From an uncultured archaeon (GTDB taxonomy: Archaea; Nanobdellota; Nanobdellia; Pacearchaeales; GW2011-AR1): a stretch of 33,784 nucleotides of DNA. The position numbers were made by a program, and so were the translations under genes. The notes beneath the pieces are model-generated. The model was not told the DNA's origin and searched no databases. It saw only the letters and a program-made list of their open reading frames with translations. Numbering within the stretch: position 1 is the first letter of the stretch; each line of letters begins with the position of its first letter. Shown here in pieces: positions 23,508 through 31,490 of this stretch. Location of the stretch: positions 1-33,784 of the forward strand of contig CAIKMX010000019.1 of NCBI GenBank assembly GCA_903828655.1. The letters are read 5' to 3'.

Positions 23508-23516
23508 TTTTTATAC
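23508..23516 (+). promoter_or_regulatory. TATA box for the 23537 gene
   Basis: CTTTTTATA, 21-29 bases before ATG 23537. This decides between that ATG and the open frame reaching back to 23453. Confidence 0.6.
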
Positions 23517-23536
23517 TCTTTTTCTTATCTATATCT

Positions 23537-26500
23537 ATGAAAAAAAGAGGATTGTTCGTGATAGTTGTTGGTTTGTTATTTTTATCGTTTTTATCTTTTT
23601 TTATAGCTTCACAATTTAGGTTTACTGGGTATGATATTCTCGGAAGTTGTGGCAATCACCTTTGTGATTCTGGGGAAACATTTTTGACTTGCAATGTTGA
23701 TTGTGATGTGGGAAATATATGCAGAACAAATTATACCTCTATTGATGGGAATTTAGTTCAGAATCCATATGTTGAGTGTAATAACACAAATAGTTTGCCG
23801 GATAGTTGGAGCAAACGATCAGATGATGATAGCGATGGGAAGATACTTTCGTGGGTTAGTAATGACACGCATGGATATTTTTCTGGGATGCTAAAGAGTG
23901 AGAATACTAAGACTGGCGAGGGGAATTCATTTGCATGGCAGCAATTCGTGGCCGTTAAGCCGAACACTTGGTATGAATTTTCATATGTTTATGCCGAGGA
24001 GGGTGTGGTGCCGGATATACTAGGTGATGGTTCGATTGGTTCTACTAGCTCTTGGATGGGGGGGAGTTTAGTGATATACAATACCTCTACTATTTTCGAT
24101 GGTGTGGCTAAAGTTATGACAGAGTGGCCTTTTTGGATATACGGTCCAAACCTCACGGATTGGGATGAAAGTGTAAGTATGTATAGAACTTATGCCCCTA
24201 AAGAATTTGTTGGTTGGAAATCCGTAGACCGCTATATTAAAACTCCTTTGAATGGAACCTGGGCAAGAGTAAGGACATATAACTATCCGAAGGGGGTTAT
24301 TTATTTTGATAACTTTAGTCTTAAGGAAGTTCCTGGAAATTATGATCCTAGTTTGCCTTCCTTAGATGGAGAGACTTTAGAGTTAGTTAATCGCAATGGG
24401 ACAAATGTTTTCCCAATTATCCTCTACGGAACATGGAGAGAAAACAATGTTCCTATAAGCCCCACGAAGCTTAGGCAGCTAGGATTTAACGCTGTTCTTG
24501 GAACCCCCTATTATCCAGGATATCTGAATGAGTTAAGAAATAACAATGTATCTTTAATTATGGGTTTTTCATGCATGAATGGTTATTACAATCCCTTGGG
24601 CTATTGGAACTGCGGTTGGAAGGATGATCCTCTGGGGTTGATAAATTATCAAGGGTGGATCATGGCAAAGCAGGCTATTGATGGATGGAGGGATAATTCT
24701 GATGTTATCTTAGCCATCACAACTCCTGATGAGAAAAATAGTCAGACGCAAGCTAATGCTATGGGGATGTATCTTCCAGATTTGAAGATGCCCAAGGCTT
24801 TGAAGAGTTATACAAGAGAAAAACTAGCAGGCATCCCATTAATTGCAAATGTTGGTGATCTTGCGGGGTATACGGGCCTTTCACAAGATACTGCAGAATA
24901 TTATTTCCCTAACAATGATCTAAATAGTTTTACTAGAAATGCTCCTCAAGCATATACCTATAATAATATTCCTCCGGCTCTTGCAGAGGCAGGTACAGAT
25001 GTAAGAAGAAGCATTAAGCTTTCCTACTCCATTGGTAGAGTTCAACCGGTAATTGCGTTTGGTCTAGGATATTATCCCTGGTCAACCTGGGATGGTCTGC
25101 CTGCAGCGGATCCGGACTCCAAACAGTACCATACAAATAGAATAATCCCTTTCAATTTACAGCGATTCCAGGTATGGGATCAAATAATTAATGGTGCTAC
25201 TGGAGCTTGGTTTTGGTCTGGGCAGAATATTGATATAACTAAAGATTATACTGATTCCAGTGGAGCCACTTCCGCTGTTTATTATCATAATTATAGTTTT
25301 AATCAGATAACTACTATTTCTAAGGAATTGAATTCATTGTATAATGTTCTTCTTGAGCCAAAATTCTATAGAGAATATAATGTGAGCGACTCACAAGTTG
25401 ACGTGATGATGAAAAAACATAATGATAAAATTTATTTGCTTAGTGCAAGCACTTCTTATGAGGATTTGTATAATGTTAATATAAGTATTGGTAAGAATTA
25501 TACTATTACTTCGGTAAAAGCAATTAATGAGGTTGCAAATGGAAATATTTCTAATGTATTTAACAGAACGATTTCATTTTCTGGGAATAGCTTTTTAGAT
25601 GATTTTATTGGGGAGGATGCTTCTGCACCACAAGGAAAAGCTGCGCCAGGTTATGCGGTGCATGTGTATGAGATAGAATATACGGAGGAAAGTAATGTAT
25701 GTGGGGATCATGTTTGCGATTCTTTAGAAACATTTTCTTCTTGTCCTTCTGATTGTGATGTGGGAGATATTTGCAGAACAAATTATACTTCTATTGATGG
25801 AAATTTAGTTCAGAATCCATATGTTGAGTGTGATAATGACAATGATGGGATACCTGATTATTGGAGGGATTATAATCGTACTTATATTGGATGGATATAT
25901 GATAATACTCTTGGGTCAAAAGTTCTTGAATCTTATAACAATGGCTCTTATCTTAATGGTTTACCTATTGCTCCAAGGTGGACGTATGATTACATAGATC
26001 AAATAAAAATAAAACCTAACACATGGTACGAATTTTCTTTTAAGATGGCTTCAAATAATATCGGAATGGTATTAAATGAAACTACAAAGATAGCTAGCGA
26101 TGGTACTATTTTTAATGGTATTGTATTATGGGTGAATAACAATAGCAGACTTAAGGGAGATATTTATGGAGAGGGACAAACATCTTGGGTTGATGGTCCA
26201 AATCTTACAGATTATGATTCTAGTGTTAATATATTTCGTTCTTATACTAACTCGGGTTTTAGTGGATGGAAAAATCATACTCTTTATGTGAAAACAGCAA
26301 GTGATTCTCTAACTGCCCAGCCACTTTTCGATGTTTATGGTTTTGGAAATGTTTATGCTGATGATTTCTCACTAAAAGAGGTTTCTGGAAATCTTAATAT
26401 TCCCGCATTTAAAAAATCTGGAAAGCTGGTTTTTCCGCAGTATAAAAATAGCGATTTCTTTCCGATTGTTCTTTATGGAGATTTAAAGAAAACTTATAAT

Positions 26501-28396
26501 ACCGGTTATAATATCGGCGAATTAAAATCTTTTGGTTTTAATTCTGTGGAGGTTTTTAATAGTCGTAATTTGTTGGATCAAACACATGATTACGATTCAA
26601 TTAAAAATAATTTTATAACTTATGATATGGCTGCAGTTTTGCAGGGGTATAAGTTTAACTATCCGTCTAGTAGTTGGGTTTTTGATCCACTTCATAATTA
26701 TAATTATCTTGGTTGGAAAATTACAAAAGGGATTATAGATGCATTTTCAGGTTTTTCTAATACTCTTGCAATTGTTGGTCCTGATGAGGGCGATGGTTCT
26801 CCTTATGTGGAGGGGGTTTATTTTCCTAATACTTATATCTATCAACAATTTTATAACTACTCCAAAAGCAAGGGGATAGATGTTTTAATGAATTATGGGG
26901 GATACTATGGATATTCTTCGTATACTTGTTCGTATGATGATTTTGATAGCTATCTTTTACCTTATACGGATTATATGTCTAAGTCTTTTAATACTCCATT
27001 AGCGTATCCTCTTGCGGGATATTCTAATTATTTTGAGAAGCTTGGACCTGAAGTTAGAAGAGAGGTATCTAAACTTAGCGAGAGAAATGGTTCATATTTT
27101 GCGTTTGGAATGGGAGTGCCTCAGTGGGGTAGTTGGAATAATGGAAGGACTGCACCTAATACCAATCCTAGTATCCCTAATTGGAATTACAATCAAACTG
27201 TTCCGTTTAATCTTCAGAGATTCCAGATATTTGATTCTCTGATTAATGGAGCTACTGGCGTTTGGTTTTGGGGAGCGACAGATTATTGTTATCTTTATGT
27301 TCCTCCTAAAACAAATTTTGGAATCTACAGTCCTAAATACTGTGATTATCAAGCAGAACAAGTGAAGACTCTTTCTAGAGAGTTAAGTTCTTTGTATTCT
27401 GTTCTTTTGGAACCAGATTATTATGATGAATGGAATGTGAGTGATTCTAGAATTGATGTGATGATGAAAAAACATGACGGGAAAATATATCTTCTTACTG
27501 CTAATGTTCATTATGATAATTTGTATAATATTAATATAAGTTTAGATAGCAAATATAAAATCTCTTCCGTAAAGGCGATTAACGAAGTGCTAAATGGGAA
27601 CATCTCTAATGTTTTTAATAGAACTGTTTCATTTTCTGGAAATAGTTTTACAGATAACTTTATTGGAGAAGATGTTAATGCTTTAGATGCTGTCGGAGTT
27701 CCTCAGGGAAAAGCGGCTCCAGGATATGCCGTGCATATTTATGAGATAGAATATACTAATGCAACTTCTGTTGTATGTGGAGATGGAAATTGTGACATGG
27801 AATCTGGTGAAAGTTGTTCAACTTGTTCGTTAGATTGCGGAGTTTGTCCCGATGATGGAACTGGGGATACTGGAAGTTCGGGCGGTGGCGGCGTGGGATC
27901 TTTGGAGAATAACACGATTATAATAAATGAAACAGAATTGTCTCTGGGGCTTGGAAAAGATCTTGGAGTTGGAGATGTTGCAGTCTTTGATATTGATTCT
28001 TCGGATAGTACTAATCAACATTCTTTGAGTGTTACGAGTATTGATGATTATAGTGTTGGAATAGTGGTTCAATCAAACCCCCAGGTGGCTAGACTTGGTA
28101 TTGGAGATTCTAACAAGTTTGAATTAGATAATGATGGGTATTATGATGTTAGGATTAAACTTAACTCTATATTTAATTCAAAGGCGAACATTGGCGTTAG
28201 AAGAATTGCTGAAGATATTGTGACGGGGGCTGGACCAATACAACCTGCTGAGACTCAACCTGTTGAAACGATTCTGGGTAAGAGTTGGAAGAATACTGTT
28301 ATCTACTCTCTTCTTTTAGGAGCAGCAATAACCGTTATAATTGTAGTTCTTCTGGCTAGGAGAAATCGGGTTTCACAGGTTGAATTGCATTCATAA
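23537..28396 (+). CDS. Giant anchored surface protein with two tandem glycoside-hydrolase-like units
   Basis: The protein has 1619 residues. The frame is open back to 23453, but the TATA spacing and signal-like hydrophobic segment (LFVIVVGLLFLSFLSFF) favour ATG 23537. It has two long repeats, ~38-715 and ~721-1405. Each starts with a Cys cluster (CGNHLCDSGET, CGDHVCDSLET). A beta-sandwich of carbohydrate-binding type (NTWYEFSYVYA / NTWYEFSFKMA) follows, then a TIM-barrel-like domain from FPIILYG / FFPIVLYG with TPDE (E399) and GPDE (E1084) and GATGAWFW / GATGVWFW. A third Cys cluster (~1412) and Gly-rich linker lead to the C-terminal module and membrane helix shared with the 8924 protein. The Glu after strand 4 is conserved, but no second catalytic Glu is evident at the expected later strand, so enzyme activity is uncertain. 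Confidence 0.87.
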   Translation: MKKRGLFVIVVGLLFLSFLSFFIASQFRFTGYDILGSCGNHLCDSGETFLTCNVDCDVGNICRTNYTSIDGNLVQNPYVECNNTNSLPDSWSKRSDDDSDGKILSWVSNDTHGYFSGMLKSENTKTGEGNSFAWQQFVAVKPNTWYEFSYVYAEEGVVPDILGDGSIGSTSSWMGGSLVIYNTSTIFDGVAKVMTEWPFWIYGPNLTDWDESVSMYRTYAPKEFVGWKSVDRYIKTPLNGTWARVRTYNYPKGVIYFDNFSLKEVPGNYDPSLPSLDGETLELVNRNGTNVFPIILYGTWRENNVPISPTKLRQLGFNAVLGTPYYPGYLNELRNNNVSLIMGFSCMNGYYNPLGYWNCGWKDDPLGLINYQGWIMAKQAIDGWRDNSDVILAITTPDEKNSQTQANAMGMYLPDLKMPKALKSYTREKLAGIPLIANVGDLAGYTGLSQDTAEYYFPNNDLNSFTRNAPQAYTYNNIPPALAEAGTDVRRSIKLSYSIGRVQPVIAFGLGYYPWSTWDGLPAADPDSKQYHTNRIIPFNLQRFQVWDQIINGATGAWFWSGQNIDITKDYTDSSGATSAVYYHNYSFNQITTISKELNSLYNVLLEPKFYREYNVSDSQVDVMMKKHNDKIYLLSASTSYEDLYNVNISIGKNYTITSVKAINEVANGNISNVFNRTISFSGNSFLDDFIGEDASAPQGKAAPGYAVHVYEIEYTEESNVCGDHVCDSLETFSSCPSDCDVGDICRTNYTSIDGNLVQNPYVECDNDNDGIPDYWRDYNRTYIGWIYDNTLGSKVLESYNNGSYLNGLPIAPRWTYDYIDQIKIKPNTWYEFSFKMASNNIGMVLNETTKIASDGTIFNGIVLWVNNNSRLKGDIYGEGQTSWVDGPNLTDYDSSVNIFRSYTNSGFSGWKNHTLYVKTASDSLTAQPLFDVYGFGNVYADDFSLKEVSGNLNIPAFKKSGKLVFPQYKNSDFFPIVLYGDLKKTYNTGYNIGELKSFGFNSVEVFNSRNLLDQTHDYDSIKNNFITYDMAAVLQGYKFNYPSSSWVFDPLHNYNYLGWKITKGIIDAFSGFSNTLAIVGPDEGDGSPYVEGVYFPNTYIYQQFYNYSKSKGIDVLMNYGGYYGYSSYTCSYDDFDSYLLPYTDYMSKSFNTPLAYPLAGYSNYFEKLGPEVRREVSKLSERNGSYFAFGMGVPQWGSWNNGRTAPNTNPSIPNWNYNQTVPFNLQRFQIFDSLINGATGVWFWGATDYCYLYVPPKTNFGIYSPKYCDYQAEQVKTLSRELSSLYSVLLEPDYYDEWNVSDSRIDVMMKKHDGKIYLLTANVHYDNLYNINISLDSKYKISSVKAINEVLNGNISNVFNRTVSFSGNSFTDNFIGEDVNALDAVGVPQGKAAPGYAVHIYEIEYTNATSVVCGDGNCDMESGESCSTCSLDCGVCPDDGTGDTGSSGGGGVGSLENNTIIINETELSLGLGKDLGVGDVAVFDIDSSDSTNQHSLSVTSIDDYSVGIVVQSNPQVARLGIGDSNKFELDNDGYYDVRIKLNSIFNSKANIGVRRIAEDIVTGAGPIQPAETQPVETILGKSWKNTVIYSLLLGAAITVIIVVLLARRNRVSQVELHS

Positions 28397-28402
28397 ATGA
28401 AA

Positions 28403-28413
28403 GATTTATAAAC
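28403..28413 (+). promoter_or_regulatory. Candidate TATA box for the L7Ae ribosomal operon
   Basis: GATTTATAAAC would give a leader of about 120 nt carrying the dispersed repeat at 28487-28532. A weaker box near 28531-28538 (CTAAATAG) would instead give a leaderless L7Ae mRNA. The sequence does not decide between them. Confidence 0.4.
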
Positions 28414-28486
28414 CCCTTCTTCAAGTTAATTATAACCAATGAACGCTGCGCGCGAGGTTTTAATACTTCTTGTGCGATTGTTCACT

Positions 28487-28532
28487 CTTCTTTCTTTAGA
28501 AAAGAAAGAATTGGTGTTTCAAGAAAGAAACT
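28487..28532 (+). repeat. Dispersed 45-nt repeat, direct copy
   Basis: It aligns with the reverse complement of 6095-6139. It contains a perfect 9-bp hairpin, TTCTTTCTT (28488-28496) / AAGAAAGAA (28502-28510), loop TAGAA, then ATTGGTGTTTCAAGAAAG. It lies 30 nt before the L7Ae start and could be part of its leader. Confidence 0.65.
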
Positions 28533-28561
28533 AAATAGCAAATTAAATACAAAAAAACAAA

Positions 28562-28861
28562 ATGGCAATAAGCATATATGATATTGTTGAGAAAGCTGCT
28601 AAGACTGGCAAGATTGACAAAGGAATAAATGAAGTTACAAAGGCTGTTGAGCGAGGAGTCGCAAAATTAGCTGTTGTTGCATCTGATGTCGATCCAAAAG
28701 AATTAGTTAGGCATATTCCATTAATCTGCAAGGAAAAGGGAATAAAGTTTATTGAAGTAGATTCAAAGCAGAAGTTGGGAATCGCAGCAGGTATAGGGGT
28801 TGCTACAACAGCAATCGCTATTATCGAATTAGGCGACGCTAAGCTTGACTCAATCAAATAA
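28562..28861 (+). CDS. rpl7ae: Ribosomal protein L7Ae
   Basis: The protein has 99 residues, somewhat shorter than the usual ~120 of archaeal L7Ae. Family landmarks are KTGKIDKGINEVTKAVERG (RNA-contacting helix), AKLAVVASDVDPKELVRHIP and LICKEKGIKFIEV. L7Ae binds kink-turns in 23S rRNA and is the core protein of C/D and H/ACA guide RNPs and of archaeal RNase P. It heads a run with S28e and L24e (24- and 18-nt gaps), the usual archaeal order. L7Ae is known to regulate its own mRNA in some archaea through a leader kink-turn, but I could not identify one here. Confidence 0.95.
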   Translation: MAISIYDIVEKAAKTGKIDKGINEVTKAVERGVAKLAVVASDVDPKELVRHIPLICKEKGIKFIEVDSKQKLGIAAGIGVATTAIAIIELGDAKLDSIK

Positions 28862-28885
28862 ATATCAATTTATATTTAATGAAAG

Positions 28886-29188
28886 ATGGGACAACAAAAA
28901 CCTAAAGAAGCTAAAGCAAGTTCTGGAGCAGGACCTACAAAAGGTTCAGAGAAATTAATTTCTCAAGAAGCTGTGCCAGCAGTTGTTGAGGCTATTCTTG
29001 GAAGAACTGGAACGAGAGGGGAGCTAAGTCAGGTTAAGTGTAGAATTTTAAAAGGAAAAAATGCAGGAAAGCAAATAAGAAGAAATGTTAGAGGTCCTGT
29101 AGTTCCTAGAGATGTTTTAATGCTTAGAGAGACAGAAATTGAATCAAGAAGAATACAGAAAAGAATAAATAAAGGAAATCAGAGTTAA
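28886..29188 (+). CDS. rps28e: Ribosomal protein S28e
   Basis: The protein has 100 residues, longer than the usual ~70 because of a Lys/Ser/Gly-rich N-terminal extension of about 25 residues. The conserved core includes AVPAVVEAILGRTGTRGE, QVKCRILKG, GKQIRRNVRGPV and the end LRETEIESRR. It is a small-subunit protein near the mRNA exit/platform region. It is co-directional with L7Ae and L24e and probably on one transcript. Confidence 0.95.
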   Translation: MGQQKPKEAKASSGAGPTKGSEKLISQEAVPAVVEAILGRTGTRGELSQVKCRILKGKNAGKQIRRNVRGPVVPRDVLMLRETEIESRRIQKRINKGNQS

Positions 29189-29206
29189 ATAAAAGGAACA
29201 AACAAA

Positions 29207-29416
29207 ATGCCAAAATGTACATTCTGCAAAAACGCGTATGAATTTCCTAGAGGCTTAACTGTTGTTCAAAAAGATGGAGAGCCTTCTTATTATTGTTCAA
29301 GTAAATGCAGAAAGAATGCACAGATGGGAAGAGATAATAGAAGAGTTAAGTGGGTTAAGAAACAAAAGGGTGTTGAAGGTGTGGGAACAAAAAACACAAA
29401 AGAAGCGAAGAAATAA
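29207..29416 (+). CDS. rpl24e: Ribosomal protein L24e
   Basis: The protein has 69 residues. Zinc is bound by C4, C7, C30 and C34 (CTFC ... CSSKC), followed by the basic GRDNRRVKWVKK segment. AAGGA at 29193-29197 is a plausible Shine-Dalgarno. The next gene starts 3 nt after its stop. In many archaea nucleoside diphosphate kinase comes next; here an unknown gene does. Confidence 0.95.
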   Translation: MPKCTFCKNAYEFPRGLTVVQKDGEPSYYCSSKCRKNAQMGRDNRRVKWVKKQKGVEGVGTKNTKEAKK

Positions 29417-29418
29417 TT

Positions 29419-29880
29419 ATGGCTGATGATTTAGTTACGAGATGCAGTATTCGATGGGCTTACAATCCTATTTTTTCTAAGGGAGTTGAATCTGTGCATG
29501 TAGTTTATTTTCCTGAAGAGCATTTTGCTTTGGTTGCGACAAATATGGGGAAAACAAAACTTGTGACTGATGAAGCTAATTTGAGAAACGTTGCAGATAT
29601 TCGTGCGAGTATAATGAACGAGGAGAGACATTCTGATTGGGATTATTCAATGCATCCTCCAACAGTTAGTGAGGCAATGGTTCCTAGAAAGTTTTGTTAT
29701 GAAATGAGATCTCTTTATGATGAAAAGATGGATTTAGAGGCGAGATCTAGACGTATCTCTGTTGAGCTTAGTGATGCAATGAATATTAATCCTGATATTT
29801 TTCATGTTCCTGAATCTGTAACTAGTGGAAATAAAGAGGCTGCTTGTGGTGAGACTAAGCCCGAAACTCCAGCACAATAA
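29419..29880 (+). CDS. Unknown protein at the end of the L7Ae operon
   Basis: The protein has 153 residues and I do not recognise it. It starts 3 nt after the L24e stop, so it belongs to the ribosomal-protein transcript. The N-terminal half is mixed alpha/beta (SVHVVYFPEEHFALVATNM, VADIRASIMNEE). The middle is helical and charged (CYEMRSLYDEKMDLEARSRR), and the tail is Glu/Pro/Thr-rich. No signal peptide or membrane segment is present, so it is cytoplasmic. A translation-linked role is inferred only from position. Confidence 0.8.
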   Translation: MADDLVTRCSIRWAYNPIFSKGVESVHVVYFPEEHFALVATNMGKTKLVTDEANLRNVADIRASIMNEERHSDWDYSMHPPTVSEAMVPRKFCYEMRSLYDEKMDLEARSRRISVELSDAMNINPDIFHVPESVTSGNKEAACGETKPETPAQ

Positions 29881-29883
29881 TTC

Positions 29884-29907
29884 TTAAGAGAACCAAGGTT
29901 CCCTTAA
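29884..29907 (+). terminator. Hairpin after the ribosomal operon
   Basis: TTAAG-A-GAACC, AA, GGTTC-C-CTTAA is a near-perfect inverted repeat (one A/C mismatch), 4 nt after the stop. There is no long T run directly after it. It could be a terminator, an RNA processing or stability element, or an operator for the 29984 gene. Confidence 0.45.
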
Positions 29908-29945
29908 AGTTCAACCTTCCTGTTAAAATAGTTATATTCTGAAGA

Positions 29946-29955
29946 ATATAAATTA
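29946..29955 (+). promoter_or_regulatory. TATA box for the 29984 gene
   Basis: ATATAAATTA, 29-38 bases before ATG 29984, so the leader would be very short or absent. Confidence 0.5.
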
Positions 29956-29983
29956 TTAAAAAGTATCTTTGTTCTTTTTATTT

Positions 29984-30358
29984 ATGGATTATTTAGAAGT
30001 AGGTAATGTGCGGATGACTCGAGAAGAGGCTGATGCTCTTGCAGCAAGAGTTCGTGAAGTGTTTGTTGGAGTGTTTAATGATCCTGATTTTTTATATAAG
30101 AATCATTTTAGTGTTGGAATAGATGATTATCTTGTTAGAGAATTACAAAAACGTGGGATGGCAAATCCTCCTGTTGTTTTTTCAGATAGTGGGAGATTAT
30201 TTTTAGATGATCTTGCAGAGGGAGTATTGTTGGATCTAAGAGGGCAGGTATTTGGCGGTTCTTTTAGTATCCGGGATGAATATGAGGTTCATAGTGCAAG
30301 ATATTTTGTAACTGTTCCTGCAACAAAACCTACTAGAACTCCGGTAGAAACTAGGTAA
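29984..30358 (+). CDS. Hypothetical cytoplasmic protein
   Basis: The protein has 124 residues. The frame opens at TTG 29969, but ATG 29984 fits the TATA spacing and a normal start. No recognised family. Residues 10-35 are a charged helix (MTREEADALAARVREVF). Later segments are mixed (GIDDYLVRELQKRGM, DLAEGVLLDLRGQVFGGSFS), with a Thr/Pro-rich basic tail. It has its own promoter, and inverted repeats lie on both sides. The function is unknown. Confidence 0.7.
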   Translation: MDYLEVGNVRMTREEADALAARVREVFVGVFNDPDFLYKNHFSVGIDDYLVRELQKRGMANPPVVFSDSGRLFLDDLAEGVLLDLRGQVFGGSFSIRDEYEVHSARYFVTVPATKPTRTPVETR

Positions 30359-30369
30359 CTTATAAAACA

Positions 30370-30390
30370 GCAAAAATCACTGATTTTTGC
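30370..30390. terminator. 21-nt inverted repeat between the 29984 gene and gyrB region
   Basis: GCAAAAATCA, C, TGATTTTTGC has perfect 10-bp arms with a 1-base centre, 11 nt after the stop. The tiny centre favours a DNA-binding site, but a terminator hairpin with a partly open loop is possible. TAAAACAGCA occurs at 30363-30372 and again at 30414-30423, flanking the region up to the gyrB TATA box. Confidence 0.5.
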
Positions 30391-30428
30391 CCTAAAAATC
30401 ATTTTCTCGTCGATAAAACAGCAGAAAG

Positions 30429-30438
30429 CTTTATAAAC
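30429..30438 (+). promoter_or_regulatory. TATA box for the endonuclease-gyrB operon
   Basis: CTTTATAAAC. A start near 30462 gives a ~66-nt leader for the 30528 ORF. By position this is probably the original gyrB promoter, now reading through the endonuclease ORF first. Confidence 0.55.
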
Positions 30439-30527
30439 CATGTTTCATTTTTCCTTATGTGATGAGGGAAAGTTAAGATCTAATTTCTCCCAATAGTTAA
30501 CAAAAACTAAGAAAAAGAGCGTAAATT

Positions 30528-31490
30528 ATGGCTGAAACGAAAAACGATTATTCTGCAAAAGATATTAAGGTACTGGAGGGTCTAGAGGGGGTGAGAAAAA
30601 TGTATGATGTAGTTGAACTGTCAAGAAAAGTAACGAGGAAGGGAGATGTTTTGATACTTTCTAATGAACTAAAGATAAGACCGCGAGTTCTAAATTCTGC
30701 AATTGTGGAGGGAAGGATTTTATCAATTTTGCCTAATTTGGATAAAAGCAAGGCAGGAATTTTAGCAGGATTAAGGACTGATAGAGAGGTTAAAATATTC
30801 TCTCAAAAATATGACTTATCTAATGTTCCAGCAAGAAGTTTAATAAAAATGGTTAGATTGTGGAATAAAGAGGTACAAGAGAACCATCTGCTTCTAGTGG
30901 GTCAAGAGGAACATGATATGATTTTGGGCAGTTTGTTGGGTGACTCAAGTATCAGACAAAGAGAGAAAAACTCTTGCTTTAGATTTTCTCACTCAATTAA
31001 ACAGAAAGAATATGCATGTTTCAAGAAAGAGATATTAAACGATTTTAATATATCTGAATTTAGGGAAGTTAAAAGAAAAATTTGTGATAGCTTTATTCAT
31101 GCAGTAGATTTTTCAACAAAGACCCACTCTGTTTTTAATTATTATAGAAACTTATTTTATAAAAATGGAAGAAAAGTTGTGACAAGAGAAATTTTAGAAC
31201 AGCTGAATCCAAGAAGTTTGGCTTACTGGATTTGTGATGATGGGAGTTATGATAACACTCAGGGATACATAGTTATATGTACAAATTCATATACTTTGGA
31301 AGAGCATAATCTTATGAAAGACTTTTTTAATAAAAAATTTGGTTTGAATCCTACAATAGGGTTTAGAGATGGTAAGTATTATTTTCTAAGATTTAAACAA
31401 GATGATTCAAAAAAATTGATTGAAATAATTAGACCTTTTGTTCCAGAATCAATGAAATACAAAATTGGAGGATTGAAAAATGTCAGATGA
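30528..31490 (+). CDS. LAGLIDADG homing endonuclease with a GyrB-like N-terminus
   Basis: The protein has 320 residues. Residues 1-24 resemble the GyrB start, and residues 13-24 (IKVLEGLEGVRK) are identical to GyrB 13-24 of the next gene. Residues 25-125 are basic and helical (possible DNA-binding part). LAGLIDADG motif 1 is MILGSLLGDSS (131-141, acidic D139). Motif 2 is LAYWICDDGS (211-220, acidic D217/D218). The spacing and surrounding residues resemble the intron-encoded LAGLIDADG_2 type, ending PESMKYKIG. Both motifs keep their acids, so cleavage activity is plausible. There is no Cys/Ser start and no His-Asn end, so it is not an intein. The stop overlaps the gyrB start by 11 nt. M25 could have been the endonuclease's own start. 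Confidence 0.88.
   Translation: MAETKNDYSAKDIKVLEGLEGVRKMYDVVELSRKVTRKGDVLILSNELKIRPRVLNSAIVEGRILSILPNLDKSKAGILAGLRTDREVKIFSQKYDLSNVPARSLIKMVRLWNKEVQENHLLLVGQEEHDMILGSLLGDSSIRQREKNSCFRFSHSIKQKEYACFKKEILNDFNISEFREVKRKICDSFIHAVDFSTKTHSVFNYYRNLFYKNGRKVVTREILEQLNPRSLAYWICDDGSYDNTQGYIVICTNSYTLEEHNLMKDFFNKKFGLNPTIGFRDGKYYFLRFKQDDSKKLIEIIRPFVPESMKYKIGGLKNVR
30583..30595 (+). repeat. 13-nt direct repeat, left copy (gyrB codons 19-23)
   Basis: TAGAGGGGGTGAG is identical to 31535-31547, 952 nt apart. Recombination between the two copies would remove the endonuclease ORF and leave a seamless gyrB with the original start. Confidence 0.8.
31467..31471 (+). promoter_or_regulatory. Shine-Dalgarno site for gyrB inside the endonuclease ORF
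   Basis: GGAGG, 8 nt before ATG 31480. It lets gyrB be translated from the endonuclease transcript, with coupling through the 11-nt overlap. Confidence 0.7.

Noticed and set aside
23453-23536. N-terminal extension of the giant tandem protein
   Set aside because: The TATA box at 23508 lies within it, and the signal-like segment begins just after ATG 23537.
30459-30534. C/D box guide RNA (GTGATGA at 30459, CTGA at 30531) in the gyrB leader
   Set aside because: The second box lies inside the coding start, there is no convincing internal C'/D' pair, and the terminal stem is absent.
30600-31490. Intein inside GyrB
   Set aside because: The segment has no Cys/Ser at its left edge and no His-Asn/Cys at its right edge. 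It ends in its own stop codon, and a complete gyrB frame with its own start follows.
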